From IMG/VR virus record IMGVR_UViG_3300050132_000140, positions 1 through 46,813 of that record: a stretch of DNA of 46,813 nucleotides. One strand, given 5' to 3'. Made by a program: the position numbers and the translations under genes. Below, one piece after another: positions 12,255 through 21,705 of this stretch (position 1 is its first letter; each line of letters opens with the position of its first letter). The stretch is from a virus. The notes under the pieces were generated by a model that was given only the letters and a program-made list of their open reading frames with translations, was not told the origin of the DNA and searched no databases.

Positions 12255-12255
12255 C

Positions 12256-13461
12256 GTGAGCCAGTCCGATTTCAATAAGTTCTCGGCAGACATAATAAAT
12301 GCGGCGTATGATGCGATGTCGCAGAAGATCATGAACGACATGGTTAATTCGGTCTTCGGCGTCAATGTGATTCCAAATCCGCGTGGCATGTACTCAGTAA
12401 AAGGATTCATGGAGTCCCTAGCTATGCCCGATGAATGCTTGCCTCCGGTCGAGACCTTCGTTGGGCATGTTCCGGCATGGCGCTGGTGGAAGGTTGTGCA
12501 AGGCCCACACGACACAATCCGCCTGGGAAGTACCGGCATAGACGACTTCGTTTGGGAGTGGGGCGAGAACCTCGCTACCTACATGGGGGACGATGAAAAA
12601 GAACCTATCACTCTCGAAAACGCAGTTGGCTTCCACGCCTTTAAGGAAGACGGCATTACGCAGATGGGCGGTGATGTTTTTGGCCGGGTCGCCCTCTACG
12701 GTGATGTGGCCGAGCATGAGTTAGGCTACCGGGCGGAAAAGGCCCGCATCCTCGATCTGTGGTGCGCTCCTATCTTCTGGGACAAGATGCAGCACATTCC
12801 CAAAGTACGCGGTACCTTCAGCTTCAGCTTCGAACCAGAAATCGCTTTTGCCATTCTGGATCAAGATGGCAAGCCTTATCGTAAGGGAGAGAGTACATGG
12901 CTTTTATTGGAAACCCTCAACGCATTAGGAAGTTCGAACCCCTCGGATTCCCAGACGATCCGCCTTCGCCTCAAGAACAGCCCGAAAGCCCAGGCGTACC
13001 AGTGGACGTACCCGAATCTGTACCCGAGTCCATTCCATCAGACGTTCTTTTATGCCGATCTCCCGCTGCGCGTGATGCCGGATGGGAAGTACGAGAACTC
13101 GTGCCTCTACGCGGCTCCCGAAGATAAGAAGATCATCTTGCCGGAAGGTAAGTATTGCCCGACGTGCGGTAAAAGAATTTGCGATGATGAGGTCGTGGTG
13201 GTCTCGCACGATTATCCGCAAGGCGACATGACCATCGCCGTGCTTGATGGCACCTTCAAGCTCATCGAGAAGACTACTCACCTCAAATGCGATCTGCGCG
13301 ATACGCAATATTGGCACATGGGAGTGGACACCGCTGCCCATGATGACCAGATAGACACCATCGGCTATCCAACCGCAGCATTGGCAGAGAGCTATTTCAC
13401 TAACTTCCGACCTCTTCCCCGTCAGTTTATTTCTACGGGATGGATGTCGGGAACGGTGTAA
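12256..13461 (+). CDS. 401-residue phage protein, unknown, with Cys motif
   Basis: GTG start at 12256 with GGGAGAG 5 nt upstream. The sequence is soluble and mixed alpha/beta. An N-terminal ~60 residues (FNKFSADIINAAYDAMSQKI) are helical. The middle (GDVAEHELGYRAEKARILDL, IFWDKMQHIPKVRGTFSFS) and the C-terminal half include KYCPTCGKRICDDE (residues ~299-312), a possible zinc knuckle. The third codon position is strongly GC-biased throughout this frame, supporting one continuous gene. An out-of-frame ORF (12897-13127) with a good ribosome site overlaps it. No family recognised. Confidence 0.65.
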   Translation: MSQSDFNKFSADIINAAYDAMSQKIMNDMVNSVFGVNVIPNPRGMYSVKGFMESLAMPDECLPPVETFVGHVPAWRWWKVVQGPHDTIRLGSTGIDDFVWEWGENLATYMGDDEKEPITLENAVGFHAFKEDGITQMGGDVFGRVALYGDVAEHELGYRAEKARILDLWCAPIFWDKMQHIPKVRGTFSFSFEPEIAFAILDQDGKPYRKGESTWLLLETLNALGSSNPSDSQTIRLRLKNSPKAQAYQWTYPNLYPSPFHQTFFYADLPLRVMPDGKYENSCLYAAPEDKKIILPEGKYCPTCGKRICDDEVVVVSHDYPQGDMTIAVLDGTFKLIEKTTHLKCDLRDTQYWHMGVDTAAHDDQIDTIGYPTAALAESYFTNFRPLPRQFISTGWMSGTV

Positions 13462-13470
13462 ACTACCCTC

Positions 13471-13659
13471 ATGGACCTCATAAAATGTCGTACCTGTGGG
13501 CACATCATCGTAGTACATGCCGGGGAAGTTCAAGGGGAGTCCGCGAGCCGTGGGCGATGCAGTGGATGCGAGACCTTAATCGAGCTTGAAATCCACATCG
13601 TCGTCCCCTCTCCTCTCACCGAAGCTAAACTGAAAATCCTTCGAAACCAGAATAGGTGA
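13471..13659 (+). CDS. zinc-ribbon protein
   Basis: 62 residues. Two CxxC knuckles (CRTCGH at 6-11, CSGC at ~30-33) about 20 residues apart make a complete zinc ribbon, followed by a short helix (TEAKLKILRNQN). The ribosome site is weak. Probably a small DNA- or RNA-binding or protein-interaction module; function unknown. Confidence 0.65.
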   Translation: MDLIKCRTCGHIIVVHAGEVQGESASRGRCSGCETLIELEIHIVVPSPLTEAKLKILRNQNR

Positions 13660-13668
13660 TGGTACAAT
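13660..13668 (+). promoter_or_regulatory. possible extended -10 (TGGTACAAT)
   Basis: TGG-TACAAT lies 7 bp before ATG 13675. GGTACAATG recurs at 29253-29261 as the -10 of the promoter candidate before an HNH gene. No clear -35, so low confidence. Confidence 0.25.
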
Positions 13669-13674
13669 GTCGGC

Positions 13675-13908
13675 ATGAAGGTAGACCCTGCCATAGAACT
13701 TGAACGGAAACGCAAACTCGTTATCTTGCAAGACGTTGTGTGCTCCAAATACGCTCATCAGCAACACCCTGAATTATCCGAACACAATCTCATTCTCTCG
13801 ACGGCAGACACCTTCATAAACGACGGGAAACCTTGCACTTGCCAGGAGTGCCTTGCCATGACTGAGGCACGGCTGCATCTCTTCCCAGACGGGATACCAA
13901 TCGAGTGA
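13675..13908 (+). CDS. small phage protein with CxCxxC motif
   Basis: 77 residues. The N-terminal helix DPAIELERKRKLVILQDVV is followed by HQQHPELSEHNLILSTADTF and a Cys motif KPCTCQECLAM. No family recognised. It ends in a GTGA overlap with the next gene. Confidence 0.6.
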   Translation: MKVDPAIELERKRKLVILQDVVCSKYAHQQHPELSEHNLILSTADTFINDGKPCTCQECLAMTEARLHLFPDGIPIE

Positions 13909-14237
13909 TTGCCGACACCATACGAACCAACTTGGAATTGAGGGCAAAAGTACCTCCAGATGCCATGCGCCAGCACGCGGCCTTTAGAATCGAGGAGCGA
14001 TATCATATTCGCCCGACCAAGTGGCTCATCTATCGAATTGAACGCCTGATTCAACAGAGGCACCACTTCGCTACCAAGATTTGCAACCAGTACCTCGCCC
14101 GGTCTATTTGGGCAGTAACCATCAGAGATCACATTTTGTACGTGGTATACGATGACTTTAGTAATGCTTTAGTAACCGCTCTTGATCCGTCTTACGAAAT
14201 CATCGTGAAGTGGAAGGAAAAGCAAGGCATCGAGTAG
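13905..14237 (+). CDS. phage protein, unknown
   Basis: 110 residues with a GTG start overlapping the previous stop. The N-terminal half is helical and basic (RIEERYHIRPTKWLIYRIE, RLIQQRHHFATKICN). The C-terminal half is three or four beta strands (RSIWAVTIRDHILYVVYDD, ALVTALDPSYEIIVKW). This helix-then-sheet order and the IRDHILYVVYDD strand superficially recall RelE-like or nuclease-inhibitor folds. No catalytic residues can be assigned. The stop is 7 bp before a palindrome. Confidence 0.6.
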   Translation: MIADTIRTNLELRAKVPPDAMRQHAAFRIEERYHIRPTKWLIYRIERLIQQRHHFATKICNQYLARSIWAVTIRDHILYVVYDDFSNALVTALDPSYEIIVKWKEKQGIE

Positions 14238-14243
14238 CTTCTT

Positions 14244-14257
14244 GTCCATGCATGGAC
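14244..14257. promoter_or_regulatory. 14-bp palindrome GTCCATGCATGGAC, copy 4
   Basis: Identical core, in the 53-bp gap between the 13905-14237 gene and the late gene at 14291. It marks the boundary between the early/middle block and the virion genes. No sigma70 promoter is obvious downstream of it. Confidence 0.8.
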
Positions 14258-14290
14258 TGTCGGATACACTTTAGACTTTGGAGGTTTCCT

Positions 14291-17200
14291 GTGCGCCGTC
14301 GATTCGTAATTCCTATTTTCCTCTTGCTCGCCTCAGTCGCCTTCGCGCAGCCGACTATTTCGACCCTGGCCGTGACCTATAATCAGAATGCGACCGCGAC
14401 GATTACATGGACGACAAGCACGCCTGCCACCACGCAGCTTCTTTATGGGGTTGGAGTCGCCCCAAACCAGAAGACGAACGCGGTCGCTACGCTCGCCACG
14501 GCGCATTCAATCACGCTTTCGGGGCTGTCCTCGGCCTACGTTTACAACTACCAGGCTATCTCGACCGATGGCGGCGGAAACACTACTACTTCGGCAGTGC
14601 AATCCTTCGAATCTTGTTCGGGGACCGGCTACACCGTTGTTTCAGGGACACTCAATAATTACTACGAGTACGGCACCTATGCGCTTACTTTGACGAATCC
14701 AAGCGGAAGCAGCGTCACGCCTTCCGTTTGCGGCGTTCCGATCCCAACTACGTTCTCAGGAACGCTCACGGGCGGGCCATCCTTCAGTACCAATATCCCC
14801 GACAACCTCAAGATGGTTCCCTCCCCGTCGCAATGGAGTGTAACTGTGACCGGCATCGATGGGTCCATTGGAAGCTCCACAAACCCAATCACGATTGCCG
14901 GAACGTCGATGGATATCAGTACGATCCTTCAAGCGGCCACATCGAACGACTTGATTCATGTTTGGTTCTCACCTTCGATGGGGATTTTCTATCCTCCATT
15001 TACGGGGGGAGCAGCGACATGGGGTGCGATTGGAGGCGTAATCGGAGATCAAATAGACCTGCAATCAGCACTTAACGCAAAAATGGGAAACACGGCGTCG
15101 GCGGTCGCAGCGGCCATCCAAACACAGACAGGCTGCACGACGGCGGGTTACGTTTGGGTTCCACAGTCGAACACTTGTGTAGCACAGAGTGGCAGTTCCT
15201 TCAACCCTGCCTCTCCCGGCAACATCGGCACGACGACGCCAGGGCAGGTGTATGCAACAAACCTAGCGGCGCAAAGTGCCTTGTTTCAAAGCGGCCCCGA
15301 AAGATGTATCGAATACTTCTTAACCTTCGCGATGGCTGGAGACTACGGGCAGGCGATCAATGCCGCGAACGCCTTTGCTTCGCTGACTACACCTAGCACT
15401 ATGAAGGCGTGCGTTTTCGGGGACCACACGATCTCCACGCCAGCCGTAATTAATCGTCCAATAGTTCTAAAGATGCACGGGTCTCGTTTGATTCCGCAGG
15501 CAGCACTCGGATCAACTCCGGTCGGTATCACCAACGCAACGGTGACAGCGGGTAGCACCACGATAGCGGTATCTAGCACTTCAGGATTATTGGTAAATCA
15601 GGCAGTTGGCGGGCTCGGCATTACCTCTGGTTCGTACATTTCGGCAATCGGAAGCGGTACAATCACCCTTTCTTTGATGCCGTCACTCATAGTCAATGGC
15701 TTCGTAACCTCGGGCAGCAACCAGTTCACGAACACAAGTTCGTTGGCAGGAGTAGCGGTTGGGCAAGGTGTGGCTGGATACGGAATCCCCGGCAGCACGA
15801 CGATCAGCAGCATCAACTATGCAATGCAGATTCTAACCCTATCGAACACGGCGAACGCCACGTCGTTCTGTCCTCCCGGTTCGGGCGCTACGGTAGCGTG
15901 CCCAAGTTCGATCTCGATCTCTTCGGGAACATGGACCGTTCCAACATTGACTGCGGCGAAGGTGACGCCTGTTCTTACCTTTGCTTACAATCCCGCCGCT
16001 CTTCAGAATGAGTATAACCAGAATATTCACATGGGAATGTCTGGGGTTTGGATTGATGACACAAGCGTTCGCGGAATTCAAGGACTTCAAGGAGTTCAGA
16101 TTTACGGACAGGATCATTTCGTCTCGTACGATCTATTGATAGACGACATCAACGGATCAGGCTTGGTGATTTCGGGAAACTCTCCCGACTCGGCGTTCCC
16201 TCACGGAATCGTCCGCGAGTCGGCGTTCTTTAATACCCGTATCCAAAACTCTGGTAGCAATACGACGGCACAACCTTCGATTGCGGTTATCAGTTCGACG
16301 TGCCGAAATAATTCCGCGTGCGACGAAGTGAATCAGGTTGGATTTACCCAGGGCGAGATTGCCACGGGATTTGGTGAGTCACTCACGGTTGGAACCTACA
16401 ATTCTTCGCATATCAACTTCACTGGCCCGCGCTCAATCTTCTTTAATGAGAATTTCCAGATCGAAGGTGGCCAGTATCAAACCGGATATTCCCGAACGCA
16501 CGCCCAGTTTGATCTTGTCCACATCATCCAAGGTGACGACATCTACCTGAACGGAGCAGAACTAAACGGAGGGGGATATGGTAAGGCCGTGGTGCGGGTC
16601 GATCAAGGTAATGTCCTTTCGATCTCCAACACGCGCATTCAGAGCGGGGCTATTACGCAGACCTACACGGTCAGTCTCACGAACGGAAGTAAGAACGTCA
16701 CTCTGATAAGCAGTAGCGACGGCAACGGTTTTGTGACGGACGGAACTTGGAATGGGATTGGTGCGTTGGCAGTTGACGGAACAGCCTGCGTAACGATTGC
16801 TCCCTGCTCGGTTTACCTAGACCCGTCGAACGGAGTTCCGTCCGCAAGCACGCTCCTACTGGCTACCGCTTACCCGGGAATCACAAATCTCACGACAGCG
16901 ACCCTCCAGATGCCGGTGGCCGGATATATTATCAACATGACGGGTGCTCTGGGATGGCTGAATACTTCGAACTCTGTAATGGAAGTTAGCACAAATCAAC
17001 TCCTTGGAATCACGTCGAGTCCGCGAGCCTTTTACGTTGGTTCCGGATACCAGGCAAGCGTTCCGAAGGGAATGCAGTTAACTTATACCGGGATGAATAT
17101 TCCTGTTTTGACGGCAAACTCTGTTACGTCGAATACCCTCAATACCTCTGGGAAAGTCACCGCGTCGAACATCGGGAACTATGGTTTCCAACTCACACCA

Positions 17201-17674
17201 TCATCCGATTCTTATCAGGTCGAGTTATATGGAACAAATGCGGCGGGTTCCACTGTTCCGTGGCAGATTTCTAATACCGGAATCTCTAATTGGTCTATTG
17301 TGCAGATTGGTGGCCAAACAGTCCTTAACTCGAACCTTACCGGATACCACGGCAACGCCAGTGGAACGAAGGTGCAGCTTAGCGACAACACCGGCACTAG
17401 CCAGCCAGCATTCTTCGATGCAAATGGTAATTTGAGTGCTACAGCAGCTTACAGAAAACTTCTCGCCAATTGTGGCACCCTTAGCGCTACCGCAGCGGTC
17501 AGCGACTCGCTCACCTGCGCGTGGGTGACAAGTTCAAGCGCATGTACGGTGACACCGATTTCAGCGACCACGCCTGTGTGGACCTATGCTTCGCCGGGAA
17601 CGGGAAGCGTAACGGTTTACCATGTTGCAACCGCCATCACAAACGCCTACTCGATTGCGTGCTCTGCCAATTAA
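14291..17674 (+). CDS. secreted-looking FN3/beta-helix tail protein
   Basis: 1,127 residues from GTG 14291, chosen because GGAGG lies 7 nt upstream and it begins a signal peptide: RRR, hydrophobic core FVIPIFLLLASV, cleavage after AFA-19. Next comes a fibronectin-III-like domain (about 20-115: TATITWTTSTPATTQLLYG, SGLSSAYVYNYQAIST). It continues with Thr/Ser/Gly-rich beta sequence. From ~370 there is a pectate-lyase-like region (VINRPIVLKMHGSRLIP, IYGQDHFVSYDLLIDDINGS). Then repeated beta strands and a C-terminal beta domain (ATTPVWTYASPGTGSVTVYH). It could be a tailspike or depolymerase. A Sec signal is odd for a virion protein. It opens the late operon, just before the endolysin. Confidence 0.75.
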   Translation: MRRRFVIPIFLLLASVAFAQPTISTLAVTYNQNATATITWTTSTPATTQLLYGVGVAPNQKTNAVATLATAHSITLSGLSSAYVYNYQAISTDGGGNTTTSAVQSFESCSGTGYTVVSGTLNNYYEYGTYALTLTNPSGSSVTPSVCGVPIPTTFSGTLTGGPSFSTNIPDNLKMVPSPSQWSVTVTGIDGSIGSSTNPITIAGTSMDISTILQAATSNDLIHVWFSPSMGIFYPPFTGGAATWGAIGGVIGDQIDLQSALNAKMGNTASAVAAAIQTQTGCTTAGYVWVPQSNTCVAQSGSSFNPASPGNIGTTTPGQVYATNLAAQSALFQSGPERCIEYFLTFAMAGDYGQAINAANAFASLTTPSTMKACVFGDHTISTPAVINRPIVLKMHGSRLIPQAALGSTPVGITNATVTAGSTTIAVSSTSGLLVNQAVGGLGITSGSYISAIGSGTITLSLMPSLIVNGFVTSGSNQFTNTSSLAGVAVGQGVAGYGIPGSTTISSINYAMQILTLSNTANATSFCPPGSGATVACPSSISISSGTWTVPTLTAAKVTPVLTFAYNPAALQNEYNQNIHMGMSGVWIDDTSVRGIQGLQGVQIYGQDHFVSYDLLIDDINGSGLVISGNSPDSAFPHGIVRESAFFNTRIQNSGSNTTAQPSIAVISSTCRNNSACDEVNQVGFTQGEIATGFGESLTVGTYNSSHINFTGPRSIFFNENFQIEGGQYQTGYSRTHAQFDLVHIIQGDDIYLNGAELNGGGYGKAVVRVDQGNVLSISNTRIQSGAITQTYTVSLTNGSKNVTLISSSDGNGFVTDGTWNGIGALAVDGTACVTIAPCSVYLDPSNGVPSASTLLLATAYPGITNLTTATLQMPVAGYIINMTGALGWLNTSNSVMEVSTNQLLGITSSPRAFYVGSGYQASVPKGMQLTYTGMNIPVLTANSVTSNTLNTSGKVTASNIGNYGFQLTPSSDSYQVELYGTNAAGSTVPWQISNTGISNWSIVQIGGQTVLNSNLTGYHGNASGTKVQLSDNTGTSQPAFFDANGNLSATAAYRKLLANCGTLSATAAVSDSLTCAWVTSSSACTVTPISATTPVWTYASPGTGSVTVYHVATAITNAYSIACSAN

Positions 17675-17684
17675 GGAGACCTAT

Positions 17685-18209
17685 TTGGCTATTTTTCTTG
17701 CTTCATTTAATTACACGATGGACTCAGAAGATGCGAGCCGTTCTGGAATCGTGACATCCGAACCACTCGGGGGGAAAGCTCGGTTTGGATTAAACTCCAT
17801 CGCTCACCCTGAGTTACCAAAGGAGTTTTGGACGATGCCAGCGGCAGATGCTTTGGTGATCGCTGAAAAGGAGTACCGCGTTTGGTACTGGAACCCGTGC
17901 AACTTGGACGCCTGCGTTGAACAGCACCTCGCCAATAAAATCTTCGACGACGCATTCTGGATGGGAGTAGGAAGGGCCGGGAGATGGGCGCAAATGGCGT
18001 TGAACACAGTCATTGAGGATGTTCTCCTCACGGTCGATGGAGTACTTGGGCCGAAGAGTTGGGAAGCGTTGAATTGCGTCGAATCCCTTTCACTGCGAAC
18101 TGCGATGGTGGACTTGGTTGTGGCTCAAGTTCGTGAGTCTGCCGCCAATAATCCGGCTATCGCGATCATCAAAGATTCATTGCTCGCACGAGCTAAAAAA
18201 CTAGGGTAA
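17685..18209 (+). CDS. endolysin, GH108-type muramidase
   Basis: 174 residues. I choose TTG 17685 because AAGGAG (17673-17678) sits 6 nt upstream; no better start exists. The pattern FNYTMDSEDASRSGIVTSEP...GKARFGLNSIAHP, then FWMGVGRAGRWAQMALN and VDGVLGPKSWEALN, matches the glycoside hydrolase 108 catalytic domain and its C-terminal peptidoglycan-binding extension. The catalytic Glu is probably E15 in DSEDAS; the usual WEGG context is altered. It should cleave peptidoglycan glycan strands. No N-terminal export signal is clear, so a holin is expected; the membrane protein at 18433 is the nearest candidate. Confidence 0.8.
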   Translation: MAIFLASFNYTMDSEDASRSGIVTSEPLGGKARFGLNSIAHPELPKEFWTMPAADALVIAEKEYRVWYWNPCNLDACVEQHLANKIFDDAFWMGVGRAGRWAQMALNTVIEDVLLTVDGVLGPKSWEALNCVESLSLRTAMVDLVVAQVRESAANNPAIAIIKDSLLARAKKLG

Positions 18210-18222
18210 GGAGCGGATAGGT

Positions 18223-18432
18223 ATGCCACAAAACATTTTATTCAGTACCGTCGATGTTCTTGCCATGCTGAAGCAGAGGCAGGGTGTCAGAGATCAAAAC
18301 ACATTCGCGCAAGAGATCGGAATTTCTTTCCAACTCTTGAGCGACATTTATCGCGGCACTCGGAATCCCGGTCAGCAGGTATTGAGATATCTTGACTTGG
18401 AAAAGATGGTCGCTTACCGAAAGAGGCGTTAA
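18223..18432 (+). CDS. XRE-like HTH protein
   Basis: 69 residues, AAGGAG 11 nt upstream of ATG 18223. A helix-turn-helix is visible: DVLAMLKQRQGV, NTFAQEIGISFQLLSDIYRG, then NPGQQVLRYLDLEK. This is the Cro/CI fold reduced to its DNA-binding core. It sits inside the lysis cassette and may regulate late genes. The dyad-symmetric 14-bp sites in the genome suit a dimer of such a protein, but that link is speculative. Confidence 0.7.
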   Translation: MPQNILFSTVDVLAMLKQRQGVRDQNTFAQEIGISFQLLSDIYRGTRNPGQQVLRYLDLEKMVAYRKRR

Positions 18433-18924
18433 GTGAACACACTTGGGATCGTAATGCTATCCTTGTTTGTTGGAGTCTTTTTGGTCGTTCTGCTTGGGGC
18501 TCTCGGGGTTTCTATCTGGGCCGCGTACCAGGCGCGAAAAGCCGTCCTTGTCCATGCCGGGACTATGGAGCGAATTCTCGCAGAGATGACGCAGCAGACG
18601 GCGGCATCGAAGGGCGCATTCACGGCGATCAAACAGGAGATGAAAATACTTCTGGAAGGGCATCAGGCAATTATTGCAGCCACGGTGAAGGCCATCAACG
18701 CTGATTCCTTAGAGATTGCTTCACTGAAGATCGTCAACGCCTGTAAACGCATGGAGCAGGCTGTAGCGACCCTCACAACTTTAGTTTACGCTAAGGATAC
18801 AGTACAGGAGATTGGACTTGCCTCGGACGAAGCAGCCCCAACAGGAGCGACAATCTACGGGCGTAGCACTGGTGCTCGCCAAGACGAAGAAGCCGAAGTC
18901 GAGTTCGAAACCACGGAGCCCTAA
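18433..18924 (+). CDS. membrane-anchored coiled-coil protein, lysis cassette
   Basis: 163 residues, GTG start directly after the HTH gene stop. There is one N-terminal transmembrane segment (LGIVMLSLFVGVFLVVLL and on to ~28). A long helical region (ARKAVLVHAGTMERILAEM, AFTAIKQEMKILLEGHQ) follows, with a second helical stretch and an acidic C-terminus. The topology fits an inner-membrane spanin-like protein or a pinholin relative. Its place after the endolysin supports a lysis role, but no outer-membrane partner is seen. It overlaps TerS by about 107 bp. Confidence 0.6.
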   Translation: MNTLGIVMLSLFVGVFLVVLLGALGVSIWAAYQARKAVLVHAGTMERILAEMTQQTAASKGAFTAIKQEMKILLEGHQAIIAATVKAINADSLEIASLKIVNACKRMEQAVATLTTLVYAKDTVQEIGLASDEAAPTGATIYGRSTGARQDEEAEVEFETTEP

Positions 18925-19507
18925 TCGGCAGGACCGGGTTGCGTGGTATCTCTGGACACACGACATGCCCGTGGAGCAGATTGCCGCTCGTCACAACATG
19001 TCAGTGGAGGCGGTCAATGCCGGGTTGCAGCGCATGGAGGCGCACCGAAGTCTCTGTTCGAATGAGTTATTCGACATGGAAGTAAACGCGATGCTCATGG
19101 GCCACATGGGACAAATCAGTAAGGTCATCGGAGAAGGTCTTAAGGCGCAAATCGTCATCACCGGCAAAGACCCAGAGGACGGGAAGACGAAAGTGATTTT
19201 CCGAACTCCTGATACAGCGACTCGCTTCAAGGCTATTGAAGAGGCACGAAAGCTCAACGAACTCACGCGCCCGAAGGGGCCGGGAGTGGCTGTCAACATC
19301 CAGAACAATAACAATCAGAACAACACTACGGCGACAGGGAGAAGCTACGAAGATGTGTTGAGGGCAGCGCGAGACCGGCGCGGCTTAGCAAATGAAGAGG
19401 CCATCAAGGATGCGGCCTATGAGGACGTGGACGAGACAGAGGAAGATGACGAAGAGCTAGAAGGCGACGACTGCGATGAAAGTACCACGCAAGAACATAG
19501 CTCTTAA
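18818..19507 (+). CDS. terminase small subunit-like protein
   Basis: 229 residues. I choose TTG 18818 because AGGAG (18806-18810) is 7 nt upstream; the start lies inside the preceding gene. The N-terminus is basic. An HTH (MPVEQIAARHNMSVEAVNAG, then LQRMEAHR) at ~50-75 and a helical centre (RFKAIEEARKLNELTRP) are followed by an Asn-rich linker and a very acidic tail (EDVDETEEDDEELEGDD). This order, directly upstream of and overlapping TerL, fits a TerS that binds packaging DNA and recruits TerL. Confidence 0.7.
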   Translation: MPRTKQPQQERQSTGVALVLAKTKKPKSSSKPRSPNRQDRVAWYLWTHDMPVEQIAARHNMSVEAVNAGLQRMEAHRSLCSNELFDMEVNAMLMGHMGQISKVIGEGLKAQIVITGKDPEDGKTKVIFRTPDTATRFKAIEEARKLNELTRPKGPGVAVNIQNNNNQNNTTATGRSYEDVLRAARDRRGLANEEAIKDAAYEDVDETEEDDEELEGDDCDESTTQEHSS

Positions 19508-21620
19508 CGATGCCATCGAATTACTCGATCAGCACTTGATCCTCTGTAATAACGATATCCCGGTTGCGTGGGAAAAAGCTCCTCAAGACTATCTCGATTT
19601 CATCGCGGAAGAAGTCGAGAACTGCCTCGACATGCGGTACTACCTCGAAAACTATCACTGCATCACAGATGAGACAAGAAACGTCAAGACGATGTATCCC
19701 TATTGGGATCATCAAGAGATCGTTCAAGACGCGATTGATAAAGATTTTGCAGAGGATGGTTTCTGTAAGCGTATTGTTCTTAAACCACGACAGACAGGGC
19801 TGACCGTATGGACTTGCGGCGCGATGCTGTGGCGTACCATCCTGTTTCCAAACTCCTACACACTAGAGGTAGCTCAAGACGTAGGAACGCAGTTCGATAT
19901 TTTTAAGCGTATGTTTGCGTCTTACAATCTCCTCCCGTGGTGGTTGAAGCCGGAATTTCAATTCAAGCAAGAGGGTGAATACATTGAATTCCAGCGGAAG
20001 GATGCAACCACGAGACTTGTCTCGCCAGGGTTGTCCTCGATTTTGCAATTTACTAACTCAGTCAAAGGATCGGGCGTTGCGATTGGGAAAACCGTACTAA
20101 ACCTGCATATGTCGGAGGTGTCGCGCTACGCCAGTAGTGAAGTCTACACGGCAGACATTGAGCCTTCTATGAACGCTCCGAATATGTTTGGCATTGCCGA
20201 GAGCACAGCGTTCGGTCGTGAAGGTCTCTACTACAACATGTGGCGCGGGTCGGTTGATGATGAGAACGGCTGGAAGCCTCTATTCATTCCCGTCTACAAA
20301 GTGAAGAAGTATTCGCTTCCGACTCCGAAGAAGTTCTCCCTCAATGAGGAAGAGAAGAAGGTCAACGATCGAGTCCATGCCGAGACTGGCTACCAAATCA
20401 CAGATAGCTTCTGGCAGTGGCGGCGCATTCGTGTGCGTGGAGCTATCCGTAACTCAGGCGGACCTTGGACGCATTACGAGTGCTACCCAATCACCCCAGA
20501 TGAAGCGTTCCAGTCTTCCGGCCTGTGCGCCTTTGATCGCAACTCGCTTCACGAGCAGAGCATCACGAACGTCTGTAAACCTCTTTGGGCAGGGGAGATT
20601 TCCCTTGTCAGTGTCGAGAATCGACAAATAAGTTTAGACGCGATTCGAGAAGTGGGCGACAAGGAAACTCTCCAGCATCGCAAGAAAACGAACAAGGATC
20701 GGCTCTACATCTGGGAGATGCCGGAACAAGGCCAATCCTACTACGTGGCGGCTGACACTGGGCAAGGCGTCGAAGGAAGCGATTTCTCGGTTGCGGAAGT
20801 TTATCGTGCCGGGAAGGGACGTGAGCCAGATGCTCAGGTAGCTGAGTGGTGGGGCTTCATTACTCCAAAGTTCTTTGCACGTATCGTTGCCGCGCTTGGC
20901 CTCATGTACAACGATTCCGAGATAGCGTCTGAATATCAAGGTCCAGGAATCACGACTGGCGATGCGCTGGTTTCAGACCTCTCTTATCCGAACCTCTACC
21001 GGCCACAGCACAAGGACCGCATCACGCACCAGATGTCGAACTACTTGCATTGGGTGACGAACGTAAAAACTCGTGATCAAATTATTGCTGCGATGAACGA
21101 AGCTCTACTTGAAAAGAGCGTGGTGCTTCGCAGCGAAGACCTGATTGATGAAATGCGGGATTTCGGATCGTTCGACGGTGGGAAGATTCAAGGGCAAGGA
21201 AATAATGATGACGGTGTGATGTCTGCGAATATAGGCATCTACTGCCTGCGAGAGACACTCGCCGGGGTAAAAAATTCCTCGACCGCATCGGCAGTTCACA
21301 CGGGCGGCGACCCTGCCGTTTATGGCGTTTACGATGGGCTTATGCGGCAAAGGGCGCTGTGTCACAGTATAGAAGAGGCTCATCGGATGATTTCCGGCAA
21401 GCCTGGTTGGAAGGTTCAACCGATCATGATCTGCAAAGCAAATACGCCATACTCGCTGGTACATGATGGGAATGGAGCAGAGGCTGATCTCCATTATAAG
21501 CACAATATGCCTTCCGATCAGATACTCCCAGAGGTGGTTCATGCCTATCGCGCCACAATGGCGGAACTAAAGGCTGCAGTTGCCGGAATTACTGGGGAAG
21601 ATGATGGGAGCGAGTGGTAG
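19476..21620 (+). CDS. terL: terminase large subunit
   Basis: 714 residues, overlapping TerS by 32 bp. The ATPase domain has a deviant Walker A, KPRQTGLT (103-110), strand TLEVAQDVGTQ, and a Walker B-like LNLHMSEVSRY. The nuclease domain shows the first acidic residue in YYVAADTGQGVEGSDFS (about residue 426) and later acidic residues near NNDDGVMSANIGIYC (about 576). It pumps DNA into the procapsid through the portal and cuts concatemers. The length is normal for TerL proteins of this type. An HNH gene is inserted just downstream. Confidence 0.93.
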   Translation: MKVPRKNIALNDAIELLDQHLILCNNDIPVAWEKAPQDYLDFIAEEVENCLDMRYYLENYHCITDETRNVKTMYPYWDHQEIVQDAIDKDFAEDGFCKRIVLKPRQTGLTVWTCGAMLWRTILFPNSYTLEVAQDVGTQFDIFKRMFASYNLLPWWLKPEFQFKQEGEYIEFQRKDATTRLVSPGLSSILQFTNSVKGSGVAIGKTVLNLHMSEVSRYASSEVYTADIEPSMNAPNMFGIAESTAFGREGLYYNMWRGSVDDENGWKPLFIPVYKVKKYSLPTPKKFSLNEEEKKVNDRVHAETGYQITDSFWQWRRIRVRGAIRNSGGPWTHYECYPITPDEAFQSSGLCAFDRNSLHEQSITNVCKPLWAGEISLVSVENRQISLDAIREVGDKETLQHRKKTNKDRLYIWEMPEQGQSYYVAADTGQGVEGSDFSVAEVYRAGKGREPDAQVAEWWGFITPKFFARIVAALGLMYNDSEIASEYQGPGITTGDALVSDLSYPNLYRPQHKDRITHQMSNYLHWVTNVKTRDQIIAAMNEALLEKSVVLRSEDLIDEMRDFGSFDGGKIQGQGNNDDGVMSANIGIYCLRETLAGVKNSSTASAVHTGGDPAVYGVYDGLMRQRALCHSIEEAHRMISGKPGWKVQPIMICKANTPYSLVHDGNGAEADLHYKHNMPSDQILPEVVHAYRATMAELKAAVAGITGEDDGSEW

Positions 21621-21705
21621 GTCATGGCGCGTTTCGGGATGTAGGGGTATTATGGAGATGTCAGACGTTTGCGCGTCGGACAAGCCTACTCGCCTAGGAG
21701 CGAAT

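Noticed and set aside
18550-20386. Further palindrome copies at 18550 (two mismatches) and 20373 (three mismatches)
   Set aside because: Both lie inside coding sequence, break the dyad symmetry, and near-matches at this level are expected by chance or nearly so.
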